In this document: piece by piece, positions 1 to 8,884 of the stretch
Position numbering within the stretch: position 1 is the first letter of the stretch
How the letters are laid out: every line of letters starts with the position of its first letter
Source: Akkermansia biwaensis
Lineage (GTDB): Bacteria; Verrucomicrobiota; Verrucomicrobiia; Verrucomicrobiales; Akkermansiaceae
Assembly: GCF_026072915.1 (NCBI RefSeq)
Contig: NZ_AP025943.1
Span: forward strand, 2,356,001-2,420,000
Length of the DNA stretch: 64,000 nt
Direction of reading: 5' to 3'
The notes under the pieces: generated by a model
Databases searched by the model: none
What the model was told of the DNA's origin: nothing
The model's input: only the letters and a program-made list of their open reading frames with translations
Program-made: the position numbers and the translations under genes

Positions 1-127
1 CCTCCGGGATGATCCTGAGCGGCGCAGGAGAATGGGGGTGCAGGCGGCGGAGCAGGTGAAAAGCCGCTTCAGCTGCCGGATCGTGTGGGAAGCACTGGTG
101 CATTTTTACGGGAGGGTGTCGGCATGA
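1..127 (+). CDS. Glycosyltransferase, C-terminal fragment (gene starts before the window)
   Basis: The reading frame is open from base 2 and stops at the TGA at 125-127. The 41 residues resemble the end of a GT4-type glycosyltransferase: a DPERRRRMG stretch, an amphipathic helix with AAEQV, then FS...V...L..FYGRV. This tail is common in family 4 enzymes that build surface polysaccharides. The stop overlaps the ATG of the next gene (ATGA at 124-127), so it belongs to the same operon. Only the tail is visible, so donor and acceptor cannot be inferred. Confidence 0.6.
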   Translation, partial: LRDDPERRRRMGVQAAEQVKSRFSCRIVWEALVHFYGRVSA

Positions 128-735
128 TTTACGGGAATTGCATCAAGAGGGTGTTGGATTTTTCCATCGCCTTGGTTGCGCTGGCCGCGCTGCTGGTCCC
201 GTTCCTGGTGCTGGCGGTGCTTCTGGCCGCAGCCAATCGCGGCACGCCGTTTTTCCGCCAGACGCGTCCCGGCCGTCACGGCAAATTGTTCCGCATCGTC
301 AAATTCAAGACGATGACGGATGAAAAGGATGCCCTCGGGGTGTTGCTGCCGGATGAACGGCGGCTGACGCGCGCGGGGCGTCTGGTGCGCTCCCTGTCCC
401 TGGATGAGCTGCCCCAGTTGTTCAATGTGCTGGCGGGGCAGATGAGTTTTGTAGGCCCGCGCCCGCTGCTGCCGGAATACCTGCCCCTGTACAGTGCGGA
501 GCAGGCGCGCCGCCATGACGTAAGGCCCGGCATTACGGGCTGGGCCCAGGTCAACGGGCGCAATTCCATCAGTTGGGAGCGCAAATTTGAACTGGACGTC
601 TGGTATGTGGACCATCTGAGCTTTTTGCTGGATGCGCGCATCATTCTGTTAACGCTGGCAAAGGTGGTCCGGCGCCAGGGCATCAGCGCCGAAGGCAGCG
701 CCACCATGGAAAAATTTACGGGTTCTGGAAAATGA
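124..735 (+). CDS. PglC-like undecaprenyl-phosphate phosphoglycosyl transferase
   Basis: This 203-residue protein is a monotopic phosphoglycosyl transferase that would move a sugar-1-phosphate from a UDP-sugar to undecaprenyl phosphate, starting glycan assembly at the inner membrane. It has one hydrophobic re-entrant helix (about residues 12-36), the KFKTM motif, the catalytic Asp-Glu pair in [12 protein letters not shown], the [12 protein letters not shown] block and [14 protein letters not shown]. It is as short as Campylobacter PglC and lacks the multi-pass N-terminal domain of WbaP. The ATG at 124 is chosen because it overlaps the previous stop; an in-frame start at 85 would add residues inside the previous gene. 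The stop overlaps the next ATG at 732. The neighbouring bacillosamine-type genes suggest a di-N-acetylbacillosamine-like substrate, which is an inference. Confidence 0.88.
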   Translation: MIYGNCIKRVLDFSIALVALAALLVPFLVLAVLLAAANRGTPFFRQTRPGRHGKLFRIVKFKTMTDEKDALGVLLPDERRLTRAGRLVRSLSLDELPQLFNVLAGQMSFVGPRPLLPEYLPLYSAEQARRHDVRPGITGWAQVNGRNSISWERKFELDVWYVDHLSFLLDARIILLTLAKVVRRQGISAEGSATMEKFTGSGK

Positions 736-2519
736 AAAAGAATATAGCAATCGTCGGCGCCGGGGGATTCGGCAGGGAAACGGCCTGCTGCCTCCGGGTA
801 ATCAACGGGGAATCCCCCTCCTGGAATTTGATAGGTTTCTTTGATGACGGGGTCCCCGCCGGAACGGAAAATGAGTATGGCTGCGTGCTGGGCCCGGTGG
901 AAGACCTGAATGCGTGGAAGGAACCTCTTTCCGTCGTGATCGCGATCGCTTCGCCGCGGGCTTTGGAGCGCATTTCCGGCCTGCTGGATAATCCGCTGCT
1001 GGATTTTCCCAATATCATCGCGCCGGATGTAAAGTTTTATGACCGTGACCGGATGGTCATGGGGAAGGGGAACGTCATCAGCTTCGGCCATATTTTCAGC
1101 TGCCATGTGGAAATGGGGGACTTCAACCTGTTCAGTTGCGGTTCCCTGATTGGCCATGACGTGACGCTGGAGAACTGGAACGTCGTGGCCAACGGCAGCA
1201 AGATATCCGGCGGCGTGACGCTGGGGAACGCCAACTTCCTGGGAGCGGCGTCCGTGGTGCTCCCGTGCCGCACGGTGAAGCGGAACGTCGTGCTGGGCGC
1301 CAATTCCACCCTGGTGCGGGATGCGCTGGAGGAGGGAACTTATGCGGGCTGCCCCGCCGTGCTGAACAAGAAGCCGTCCCCCGCGCCGGAAAAGAAGTCC
1401 GCCATCTGGCTCTCTCTTGCCTGCACGGGGGAGGCGGAGGAAAGGTTCGTGCGTGAAGCCTTTGAATCGAAATGGGTGACGACAGTGGGCCCGAACGTGG
1501 ACGCTTTTGAACGGGAACTGGAGGAATACCTGGGGGAAACGCATGTGGTGGCCCTGGCGTCCGGCACTTCTGCCCTTCATCTGGGGCTGGTGATGCTGGG
1601 AGTGGGGCCGGGAGATGAAGTCCTCTGCCAGTCCATGACGTTTGCCGCTTCCGCCAATCCCATTATTTACCAGGGGGCTTCCCCCGTGTTTGTGGACAGT
1701 GAGGAAAAGACGTGGAACATGTCTCCGGAATGGCTGGAGGAAGCCATTAGGGACCGCATCAGGCAGACGGGCCGCGCACCCAAAGCCATGATTCCGGTGG
1801 ACCTTTACGGCATGCCCGCCAGCATGGCGGAAATCATGGAAATTGCCGGGAAATACGGCATTCCCGTGCTGGAAGACGCTGCCGAGGCGCTCGGCTCCGA
1901 GTACCGGGGGCGCAAGTGCGGGACGTTCGGGACCTATGGCGCCTTCTCCTTCAACGGGAACAAGATCATCACCACCTCCGGTGGCGGCGCGCTGTGCTGC
2001 CCGGACGAGGAATCCCGGAACAGGGTCAAATTTTACGCCACCCAGGCCAGGGAGCAGGCTCCGCATTATGAGCACGCGCGCATCGGCTACAATTACCGCC
2101 TCAGCAACGTGTGCGCGGGCATAGGCCGCGGGCAGATGCTCTCCCTCCCCGCCTTCCTGGAAAAGAGGCGCGGCATTCATGAAGACTACCGCCGCCGGCT
2201 CTCCGGCGTGCCGGGGCTGTCCCTGCTGGAAAATCCGGATTCCCGCTACCATTCCAACCACTGGCTGACTTGCGTGCAGATCCATCCGGAGGAAGCCCGT
2301 TTTGACCGGGAAGAGCTGCGGCTGGCGCTCCTGAAGGCCGGCGTGGAAAGCCGCCCCCTCTGGAAGCCCATGCACTTGCAGCCCGTGTTCCGCTCCTGCC
2401 CGTTTTATGGGGCCGGCGTGTCGGACCGCCTGTTTGAACAGGGCCTGTGCCTGCCTTCGGGCGCTTCTCTCACCGGGGAGGACATGGACCGCATCATGGA
2501 CGTTATGGCAACCCTTTAA
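732..2519 (+). CDS. Fused PglD-like acetyltransferase and PglE-like aminotransferase
   Basis: One uninterrupted 595-residue frame joins two enzymes that are separate in the classical pgl pathway. Residues 1 to about 210 form a PglD-type sugar N-acetyltransferase: a Rossmann-like start [12 protein letters not shown], left-handed beta-helix hexapeptides, and the catalytic-type histidine in [11 protein letters not shown] (about His142). From about residue 222 there is a DegT/DnrJ/EryC1 PLP aminotransferase with [27 protein letters not shown] and the PLP lysine in [13 protein letters not shown] (about Lys411). Together they would convert a UDP-4-keto sugar to the 4-amino and then the 4-acetamido sugar. 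The substrate would come from the dehydratase encoded just downstream and the product would go to the PglC-like enzyme just upstream. The order is acetyltransferase first, then aminotransferase. The gene overlaps its upstream neighbour by ATGA. Confidence 0.87.
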   Translation: MKKNIAIVGAGGFGRETACCLRVINGESPSWNLIGFFDDGVPAGTENEYGCVLGPVEDLNAWKEPLSVVIAIASPRALERISGLLDNPLLDFPNIIAPDVKFYDRDRMVMGKGNVISFGHIFSCHVEMGDFNLFSCGSLIGHDVTLENWNVVANGSKISGGVTLGNANFLGAASVVLPCRTVKRNVVLGANSTLVRDALEEGTYAGCPAVLNKKPSPAPEKKSAIWLSLACTGEAEERFVREAFESKWVTTVGPNVDAFERELEEYLGETHVVALASGTSALHLGLVMLGVGPGDEVLCQSMTFAASANPIIYQGASPVFVDSEEKTWNMSPEWLEEAIRDRIRQTGRAPKAMIPVDLYGMPASMAEIMEIAGKYGIPVLEDAAEALGSEYRGRKCGTFGTYGAFSFNGNKIITTSGGGALCCPDEESRNRVKFYATQAREQAPHYEHARIGYNYRLSNVCAGIGRGQMLSLPAFLEKRRGIHEDYRRRLSGVPGLSLLENPDSRYHSNHWLTCVQIHPEEARFDREELRLALLKAGVESRPLWKPMHLQPVFRSCPFYGAGVSDRLFEQGLCLPSGASLTGEDMDRIMDVMATL

Positions 2520-2524
2520 ATTTC

Positions 2525-4516
2525 ATGTTCATGGAACGGACGGATCATAATCCCATCGCGCGCTTCCTCTATTACGCGAGACATTATTTATTGAACTCCA
2601 GCGAGAAATTTGTTTTCGCGCTGGATCTGGCCGTGTCATTGATGACGACGATGCTGGCCTTTTTGTACTGCCGATTCCTCTATCGGGGGAACTGGCTGGT
2701 TCCCAACCTCCCCTACATCCTCTTCATCGACATGGCGATCACCGGCGTCATTCTCTGGAACTCCGGCGTTTACAGGAGCATGATCCGATACACCACCCTG
2801 AAGGACATTCAGAGGCTAATGGGAGCCATCCTGCTGGCGTGCGTGCTCGTGAGCCTTACTTATACCTGCATCTGGCCAGGTTATTACAAGGTACACTTTG
2901 CCGGCGTGGTGTTCAACTTCATGCTGACCAGCCTGGCGCTGATTGGGGGGCGTCTGGCCTGTATCGGCGGCAGAAACTGGCTGGACCATTTCCATGCGGA
3001 GGAGTCTCTTTCCTCCATCACCACTTCCGGACGAAAGAGGGTGGCCCTTGCCGGAAAGCTGGACGCCTGCCTGCTGAAGGCCTCCCTGATCAGGAGCCTG
3101 AAGAGCGAGGAATATGAAATTGTGGGCATTCTGACGTCTGAACAGCAGGCGGACGGAAGAACGATCAGGGATATTCCCGTTCGTTTTGTGCGTGAAGCTT
3201 CCGAGGTGGAGGACGTTTTGGGCATATTCAAGGCTTCGGCCATCATTTTCGTAGGCAAGGATGACCTTCTCGAAGAAAAAAAGTTGGCTGACGTTTGCCT
3301 GGAACGGGGAATCAGCCTTCTCATTTCCCATGACCTCTTCCAGTCGTTTCATGATTATTCCGGCGTGGCCGTGGACGACGTGCAGATTGAAGATTTGATG
3401 GACCGGGAGGAAATCAACATTGACGAAGGGACGATTTCCGCAGGGATTAAGGACAGCGTGGTGATGGTGACGGGCGCCGCCGGCTCCATCGGCAGCGAGC
3501 TGGTCAGGCAGTTGTGCCGGTTTGCCCCCCGGAGGATCGTGTTGCTGGACCACGCGGAAACGCCCTTGTGGCTGATACGGAAAGAAGTGGAAAAAGACTA
3601 TCCTCAGGTTTCCGTCGCCAGTAGCATCACCAGCATCTGCCACCGGCGCCAGCTGGAATACTGTATGTGGCAGTACCGTCCCGACCTGATTTTCCACGCC
3701 GCCGCCTACAAGCATGTCCCCATCATGGAGGAAGACCCCTGCACGGCCGTGATCAACAACGTCAAGGGAACCATGCACGTAGCCTCCCTGGCCGTCAAAT
3801 ACGGCGTCAAACGGTTTGTCATGGTCTCCACGGACAAGGCGGTGAACCCCACCAGCGTGATGGGGGCGACCAAGCGGCTGGCTGAAATGTACGTCCAGAG
3901 TTTGGGAGAATCCCTGCGGCGGGAGAACGGGGAAGGCTCCACCGTGTTTATCACCACGCGCTTCGGCAACGTGCTGGGGAGCGCCGGTTCTGTCATTCCC
4001 CTGTTCAAGGAACAGATCAAGAAAGGAGGGCCCGTCACGGTGACCCATCCTGAAATCGTCCGTTATTTCATGACCATTCCGGAAGCCTGCCGCCTGATTC
4101 TCCAGGCGAACGCCATGGGTTCCGGCGGAGAGATTTTCGTGTTCGACATGGGCGAGCAAGTGAAAATCGTTGAGCTGGCGAAGAAAATGATCCGCCTGGC
4201 GGGGCTTTCTCCGCTGAAGGATATTCGTATTGTCTTCACGGGCCTGCGCCCCGGGGAAAAACTTTATGAGGAGCTGCTGACGGATTACGAGCAGACCCGG
4301 GAAACCGCCCACAAGCGCATCCGCATTTTCGAGGCCAGAAAGTACGACATGTCCGAGCTGAAAGACGCCTTTGAAAAGTTGGTGCAGCATGCGGAATCCC
4401 GTCGTCTGGAAGATACCGTACGCGCCATGAAACAATTGATACCCGAATACAAAAGCAACAATTCCCCTTATCAGAAATACGACTACCTGGACTCAAAAAA
4501 AATCCTCACCATCTAA
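2525..4516 (+). CDS. PglF/CapD-like membrane nucleotide-sugar 4,6-dehydratase
   Basis: This is a 663-residue protein of the FlaA1/CapD/PglF family, which dehydrates UDP-GlcNAc to the 4-keto-6-deoxy sugar. Four predicted membrane helices occupy about residues 20-165, followed by a CoA-binding-like Rossmann domain and an extended SDR domain. The NAD-binding loop is VTGAAGSIGSELV (about residue 315). The usual SDR tyrosine is replaced by methionine in SVMGATKRLAE, as is typical of this family, after the VSTDKAVNP motif. GLRPGEKLYEELL is present near the C-terminus. Alternative starts are 2525 and 2531; one further upstream (2447) would lie inside the previous gene. It supplies the substrate for the fused transferase upstream, completing a bacillosamine-like pathway. 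The exact stereochemistry of the product cannot be read from sequence. Confidence 0.88.
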   Translation: MFMERTDHNPIARFLYYARHYLLNSSEKFVFALDLAVSLMTTMLAFLYCRFLYRGNWLVPNLPYILFIDMAITGVILWNSGVYRSMIRYTTLKDIQRLMGAILLACVLVSLTYTCIWPGYYKVHFAGVVFNFMLTSLALIGGRLACIGGRNWLDHFHAEESLSSITTSGRKRVALAGKLDACLLKASLIRSLKSEEYEIVGILTSEQQADGRTIRDIPVRFVREASEVEDVLGIFKASAIIFVGKDDLLEEKKLADVCLERGISLLISHDLFQSFHDYSGVAVDDVQIEDLMDREEINIDEGTISAGIKDSVVMVTGAAGSIGSELVRQLCRFAPRRIVLLDHAETPLWLIRKEVEKDYPQVSVASSITSICHRRQLEYCMWQYRPDLIFHAAAYKHVPIMEEDPCTAVINNVKGTMHVASLAVKYGVKRFVMVSTDKAVNPTSVMGATKRLAEMYVQSLGESLRRENGEGSTVFITTRFGNVLGSAGSVIPLFKEQIKKGGPVTVTHPEIVRYFMTIPEACRLILQANAMGSGGEIFVFDMGEQVKIVELAKKMIRLAGLSPLKDIRIVFTGLRPGEKLYEELLTDYEQTRETAHKRIRIFEARKYDMSELKDAFEKLVQHAESRRLEDTVRAMKQLIPEYKSNNSPYQKYDYLDSKKILTI

Positions 4517-4535
4517 ACTCTGCTTGATCCATCCA

Positions 4536-5321
4536 ATGAAATACCTACATCCATTCCGCCGTCCCGCCCTCTGGAGCCGCCTTCTGGTAGCCTCTGCTCT
4601 GGTGTGCGCCCTCCCCGCCTGCGTCAAGCCGGAAGAAGTCAATTACGTCCAAAACCTGGTGCTGGACCAGAAATCCTCCATCAGGAAGGAGTATAAAATA
4701 GTCATCAAGAAGGACGACCGCCTGTTCATCTCCGTCAGCAGCAAGAATCCCACCCTCGCCCAGATGTTCAACAAGGACAGCGGGAGCGTTTCCAGCCCCA
4801 GGGACGACGAGCGCGGCTACTTCGTGAATACGGACGGCGATATCGTGTTCCCCGTGCTGGGAAGAATCAAGGCTGTGGGCAAAACCTGCACCCAGCTGGC
4901 GAACGACATTGAAAACGAGATCATCCGGGAAGGGTACATCAAGGACCCTGCCGTCAGCGTGCGCCTGATGAATTTCAAATTCTCCGTTCTCGGGGAAGTG
5001 TCCAAGCCGGGCAATTATGAAATCAAGGGAGAACGCCTGACGCTGCTGGAAGCGTTGAGCAAGGCCGGAGACCTGAACATGGACGGCAACCGCGACATTT
5101 ACATCATCCGGGAATCCGGAGGAGAGCGCATCGCGTCCAAGGTGGACCTGCGCAATAGCGACCTGTTCCATTCCCCCTACTACTACATCCAGCAGAACGA
5201 CGTCATTTACGTCACCCCATCGGACAGGAAGGTGAATACGCGGAGCGAACAACTCCAGATTTATCCCTACCTGATTTCCGGCACTTCCATTGCCATGGTC
5301 ATTCTGGCCTTCTGCATTTAA
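4536..5321 (+). CDS. Wza-like outer-membrane polysaccharide export lipoprotein
   Basis: This 261-residue lipoprotein has a basic start, a hydrophobic stretch and the lipobox LPAC with Cys at about residue 29. The mature part has a polysaccharide export domain (KKDDRLFISV..., then DGDIVFPVLGRI) and an SLBB-type segment (VLGEVSKPGNYEIKGERLTLLEAL). A C-terminal hydrophobic helix follows. Family members form the octameric outer-membrane channel through which exopolysaccharide leaves the cell. It is shorter than E. coli Wza (about 380 residues) and seems to carry fewer SLBB repeats. ATG 4536 is preferred over an in-frame TTG at 4524 because it gives a normal lipoprotein signal. The next gene, the Wzc-like partner, starts 6 bases after the stop. 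Confidence 0.9.
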   Translation: MKYLHPFRRPALWSRLLVASALVCALPACVKPEEVNYVQNLVLDQKSSIRKEYKIVIKKDDRLFISVSSKNPTLAQMFNKDSGSVSSPRDDERGYFVNTDGDIVFPVLGRIKAVGKTCTQLANDIENEIIREGYIKDPAVSVRLMNFKFSVLGEVSKPGNYEIKGERLTLLEALSKAGDLNMDGNRDIYIIRESGGERIASKVDLRNSDLFHSPYYYIQQNDVIYVTPSDRKVNTRSEQLQIYPYLISGTSIAMVILAFCI

Positions 5322-5327
5322 AATCCC

Positions 5328-7709
5328 ATGAAAGACCTTTCTCCCAAGACGGAATCCCTGGGGGCCGGCGGCGCTGCTTCGGTATCCCTGCTTCCCAGTC
5401 CCAAGGCCATCCTGGCCCGGATTGTCCGGAAATGGTACTGGTGCGTGCTTTCCCTGTGCGTCTGCCTCCCCCTGGCCTATTTGTATGCGGCGCGGCAGCC
5501 CCAGGTTTACGGAAAGGCCACCACCATCCTCATCAAGGACGACTACCCCAAGGAGTCCGTGGCCGCCACGGTGCTGGCCTCCACCAATGGAATCGTCAAC
5601 ACGGCCGCCACCAATCTGGATAACGAGATATTCCTGCTTTCCTCCCATTCCTTGCTGGAAACGGTAGTCCGGAAGCTGAAGCTGGACGTCACCTACTGGA
5701 AGAAGGACAAGTTCCGCAAGGTGGAAATTTATCAGGATTCCCCCATTGCGGTACAATTCACGCAGGAAGGAGAGGCGGCGGACGCCAGGTTCCGCGTGGT
5801 TCCCCTTTCGGAGACGGAATTCCGGCTGGAGAAGGATGAAAAGGACCGCCAGGGGCAGGAAACGGGAACCTTCGGCAAGGAAGTGCGCTTCGACTCCCTG
5901 ACGTTCATCGTGGAGAAAACGCCTCGGTTCAGTGAAGCCGCACTGAACGTCCCCGTGATTGTCAGGAAAACCTCCGTCAGGAATGCGGCGGTGGGGCTGA
6001 GAAGCGGATTGACCGTCAAAAAGGCAAATGGAAAGAATAACCTGGTCAATATTTCCATGCGCTGCAACAATCCGGTGAAGGCGGAGAACATCCTGCACAG
6101 CATCGTCCATTTTTACAATGAGGCGTCCCTGAAGGAGAAAAACACGCGCGGCAGGAAGACGAACAAATTCATCGGGGAGCGCCTGGCTGTCATCAGCGAG
6201 GAAATGAGAAAAAATGACCTGGCCGTTGAAAAGCTGAAAAAGGAGACCGACATCCTGACGGACCTGTCCACCGCCCTCACGGAAGAATATGAGAACAGCA
6301 TCAATGACAAGAAGGATTTGAGGGAGCTGGAGCTGGAGATCAAGTCCATTGAATACCTGAAGCAGTATCTGGAAGAAGAGGCGGAACACGATGCGAGGCT
6401 GGTCCCCATCAATTCGAAAATAGCGGACATGGGCATCCGGGACCAGATCGGCGTGTTCAACGACACCCTGCTGAAGAAGACCAGCCTGAAGGTGAATGCG
6501 GGGGACAACAATCCGATTGTCCGTGAGCTGGAAGCCAATTTGTCCTCCCTGAAGGATGCGTTGAAACGTTCCGTGAACAATTACTATACTTCCCTGCTGG
6601 TCAAGAAGAAGAACATCCAGGACCAGCATGAAAAGACGCGGGAGCACATCAGGAACGTCTCCAGCAGGGAACGGGACGTCAACTACATTGACCGGGAGCA
6701 GCGCGTCCGGGAGTCCCTATACGTTCTTCTGCTGAACAAGAGGGAGGAAAATTCCCTGGCCCTGGCCGCTACGGAAGACAATGCGCGGATGGTGGACGAT
6801 GTGCGGGGCGGCAACGGCCCCCTGGAGCCCAACGTTCCCAAAATTCTGATGGTGGGATTCCTGGCGGGACTGGCCATTCCCGTGGTCCTGTGCGTAGTCG
6901 CCGCGATGCTGGACTCCAACGTAAAGCGCCGGAAGGAAATAGAAGCCCTGACCGCCATTCCCGTATACGGGGAACTGCCGCGCAAGCTGCGGAAGCTGAA
7001 GAACCAGGAAATCGTGGTGAATTTGGAGGAGCCTTCCGAGTTGTCCGAATGTTTCCCCCTGCTGGCGGAACGCATGGTGGCCCTTTCCGACGAGAATGCG
7101 GGAAAACCCCTCAGCGTCCTGATTACGTCCACCTGTTCCGGGGAAGGGAAGACCTATCTCTCCGTGAACCTGGCCCTTTCCCTGGCCGTGGCCGGAAAAA
7201 AGGTGCTCCTGATGGATATGGATTTAAGGAAAGGATCGCTCAGTTCCCTGCTGGGCGGAGCCGGGAAACCGGGCATAGGAGATCTGGAACAGGCCGGGGA
7301 AGGCGGCTGGCGTTCCCTGGTGGAACAGTCCCCAGTTTCCGCCCATCTGGATTATTTGTTTGCTGGAACCCTGCCGGACCATCCTTCCCGGCTGTTGCTG
7401 CATGATCGCATCAGAAAGCTTATGGAGGAATTGAAGGAACAGTATGATTTCATCTTCATGGACTGCGTTCCCTATTCCTCCCTGGCGGATGCGCACATCG
7501 TCGCCCGTCTGGCCGACGTCACGCTGTACGTCATGCGGGCCGGCTGCGTGAAGAAGCGTGATTTGGCCGGATTGCAGAAGATATGGAAAAACGGGGAGCT
7601 GAAACGCATGGGCATCGTCCTGTGCGATGTGGAGCCTCATGGCCGTTCTTCCCGCGGGTATGCCGTGTACAGGAGTCTGGATACCTCCTCTCCGTGTGCG
7701 GAAAAATAA
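5328..7709 (+). CDS. Wzc-like polysaccharide co-polymerase and tyrosine autokinase
   Basis: This 793-residue inner-membrane protein controls chain length and export. It has a first membrane helix near residues 37-56, a long periplasmic Wzz-type domain with charged coiled-coil segments (about 270-450), and a second helix near 505-525. A cytoplasmic BY-kinase domain then carries the Walker A element TCSGEGKTYLSVN, Walker A' VLLMDMDLRKG and Walker B FIFMDCVPY. The C-terminal tail has only two tyrosines, in RGYAVYRSLD, fewer than the tyrosine cluster of E. coli Wzc, so any phospho-regulation may be simpler. It follows the Wza-like gene directly, as is usual for Wzx/Wzy-dependent systems. The N-terminus has about 35 soluble residues before the first helix. 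Confidence 0.9.
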   Translation: MKDLSPKTESLGAGGAASVSLLPSPKAILARIVRKWYWCVLSLCVCLPLAYLYAARQPQVYGKATTILIKDDYPKESVAATVLASTNGIVNTAATNLDNEIFLLSSHSLLETVVRKLKLDVTYWKKDKFRKVEIYQDSPIAVQFTQEGEAADARFRVVPLSETEFRLEKDEKDRQGQETGTFGKEVRFDSLTFIVEKTPRFSEAALNVPVIVRKTSVRNAAVGLRSGLTVKKANGKNNLVNISMRCNNPVKAENILHSIVHFYNEASLKEKNTRGRKTNKFIGERLAVISEEMRKNDLAVEKLKKETDILTDLSTALTEEYENSINDKKDLRELELEIKSIEYLKQYLEEEAEHDARLVPINSKIADMGIRDQIGVFNDTLLKKTSLKVNAGDNNPIVRELEANLSSLKDALKRSVNNYYTSLLVKKKNIQDQHEKTREHIRNVSSRERDVNYIDREQRVRESLYVLLLNKREENSLALAATEDNARMVDDVRGGNGPLEPNVPKILMVGFLAGLAIPVVLCVVAAMLDSNVKRRKEIEALTAIPVYGELPRKLRKLKNQEIVVNLEEPSELSECFPLLAERMVALSDENAGKPLSVLITSTCSGEGKTYLSVNLALSLAVAGKKVLLMDMDLRKGSLSSLLGGAGKPGIGDLEQAGEGGWRSLVEQSPVSAHLDYLFAGTLPDHPSRLLLHDRIRKLMEELKEQYDFIFMDCVPYSSLADAHIVARLADVTLYVMRAGCVKKRDLAGLQKIWKNGELKRMGIVLCDVEPHGRSSRGYAVYRSLDTSSPCAEK

Positions 7710-7729
7710 TTCATTTGAAAGTCCGTTTT

Positions 7730-8884
7730 ATGCCGCATTCCCGTCTGAAAGTCCTGTTTCTGGTGGAATCCCTCTCCGGAGGAGGAGCTGAAAAAATCCT
7801 TTCCGGCCTGGTGCGCGGATTGGACCGGGACAAATTCGACGTGACGGTATGCGCTGTCGTGGACTGCGGGCAGTACCGGGATGAGGTCCGGAAACATGCC
7901 CGCTACCGCTTCATCGTGGGCGGCTCTGGCTGGCTTTATCGGGTGAAGTATGCGCTGGTGTATCGTTTTTTGCCCGCTAGCTGGATTTATCGGTGGCGCA
8001 TTGCCGGAGATTATGATGTGGAGGCGGCTTTCACGGAAGGGCTGCCCACCCGCCTGCTGGCGGCCGCGCCGGGGGGAAAGAGCGGAAAGGCCGGGGAGAC
8101 CAGGAAAATAGCCTGGGTGCATGTGGACCTGGAAGCCAGGCCCTGGACGCAGGGAGTGGTGTTCCGGTCTTTGGACGAGGAGAAAAGGGCTTATGGACGT
8201 TTTCACGCAGTAGCGCATGTGTCGCGGACGGTGAAGGAGGCTTTTGAAAGGCGTTTTGGAACGCATCCCGGGTCCGTCGTCGTGCACAACCCGGTGGATC
8301 GGGACGAGGTGCTGGCTAAATCCGCCGCCGTGGAGGGAGTTCCTGAAAAGAAGTGTTTCAGGATCATTTCCGCCGGGCGTCTGGAAGAACAGAAGGGATT
8401 TGACAGGCTTATCCGCGCTCTTGCCCGGCTGAAAGAGCGGGGCCGAACCGCAGAGTTGGTTCTTCTTGGAGAAGGACGCCTCAGAAACGATCTGGAACGG
8501 CTGGCTGCCGGGCTGGGAGTTTCAGAATCCCTGCTGATGCCCGGTTTTCTGGAAAATCCCTACCCGTGGATGGCGGGTGCGGACCTGTTCGTGTGCAGTT
8601 CCCGCAGCGAGGGAATGAGTACCGTCGTGACGGAAGCCCTCATTCTGGGTGTGCCCGTTCTGGCGGTAGAATGCTCCGGCATCAGGGAACAGCTGGGAAT
8701 GGGCCGCTTTGGCCTCATGGTGGATAATGACGACGAGGCTCTGGCCCGTGCCCTGGAGGACTTCGTGTCCGGCAGGGAATCGTGTGCGGAATGGCGGGAA
8801 AAGGCGGCGTTGGGAGGCCGGCAGGTGGCCTATGCGACTGCCGTCCGGGAGGTGGAACGTTTGCTGGAGGGGGCGGGAAAATGA
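7730..8884 (+). CDS. GT4 family glycosyltransferase
   Basis: This 384-residue GT-B fold enzyme is of the retaining family 4 type. The N-terminal domain begins with FLVESLSGGGAEKILSGLV. The C-terminal domain has GRLEEQKGFDRLIRAL, a turn near ENPYPWM, and the EX7E-type nucleotide-sugar motif SEGMSTVVTEAL. It is clearly paralogous to the next gene: both contain GGGAEKIL, YDVEAAF.EG, AWVH.DL....WT and EEKRAY.RF. The pair probably arose by tandem duplication. Position 7730 is the start used, 20 bases after the kinase gene; a longer frame would run into that gene. The stop overlaps the next ATG (ATGA at 8881). Donor and linkage are unknown. Confidence 0.87.
   Translation: MPHSRLKVLFLVESLSGGGAEKILSGLVRGLDRDKFDVTVCAVVDCGQYRDEVRKHARYRFIVGGSGWLYRVKYALVYRFLPASWIYRWRIAGDYDVEAAFTEGLPTRLLAAAPGGKSGKAGETRKIAWVHVDLEARPWTQGVVFRSLDEEKRAYGRFHAVAHVSRTVKEAFERRFGTHPGSVVVHNPVDRDEVLAKSAAVEGVPEKKCFRIISAGRLEEQKGFDRLIRALARLKERGRTAELVLLGEGRLRNDLERLAAGLGVSESLLMPGFLENPYPWMAGADLFVCSSRSEGMSTVVTEALILGVPVLAVECSGIREQLGMGRFGLMVDNDDEALARALEDFVSGRESCAEWREKAALGGRQVAYATAVREVERLLEGAGK

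Noticed and set aside
276-2375. Long minus-strand frame (699 codons) antisense to the PglC-like and fused pgl genes
   Set aside because: It is opposite to well-recognised domains with conserved motifs; its translation has histidine-, proline- and arginine-rich low-complexity sequence typical of antisense frames in GC-rich genes.
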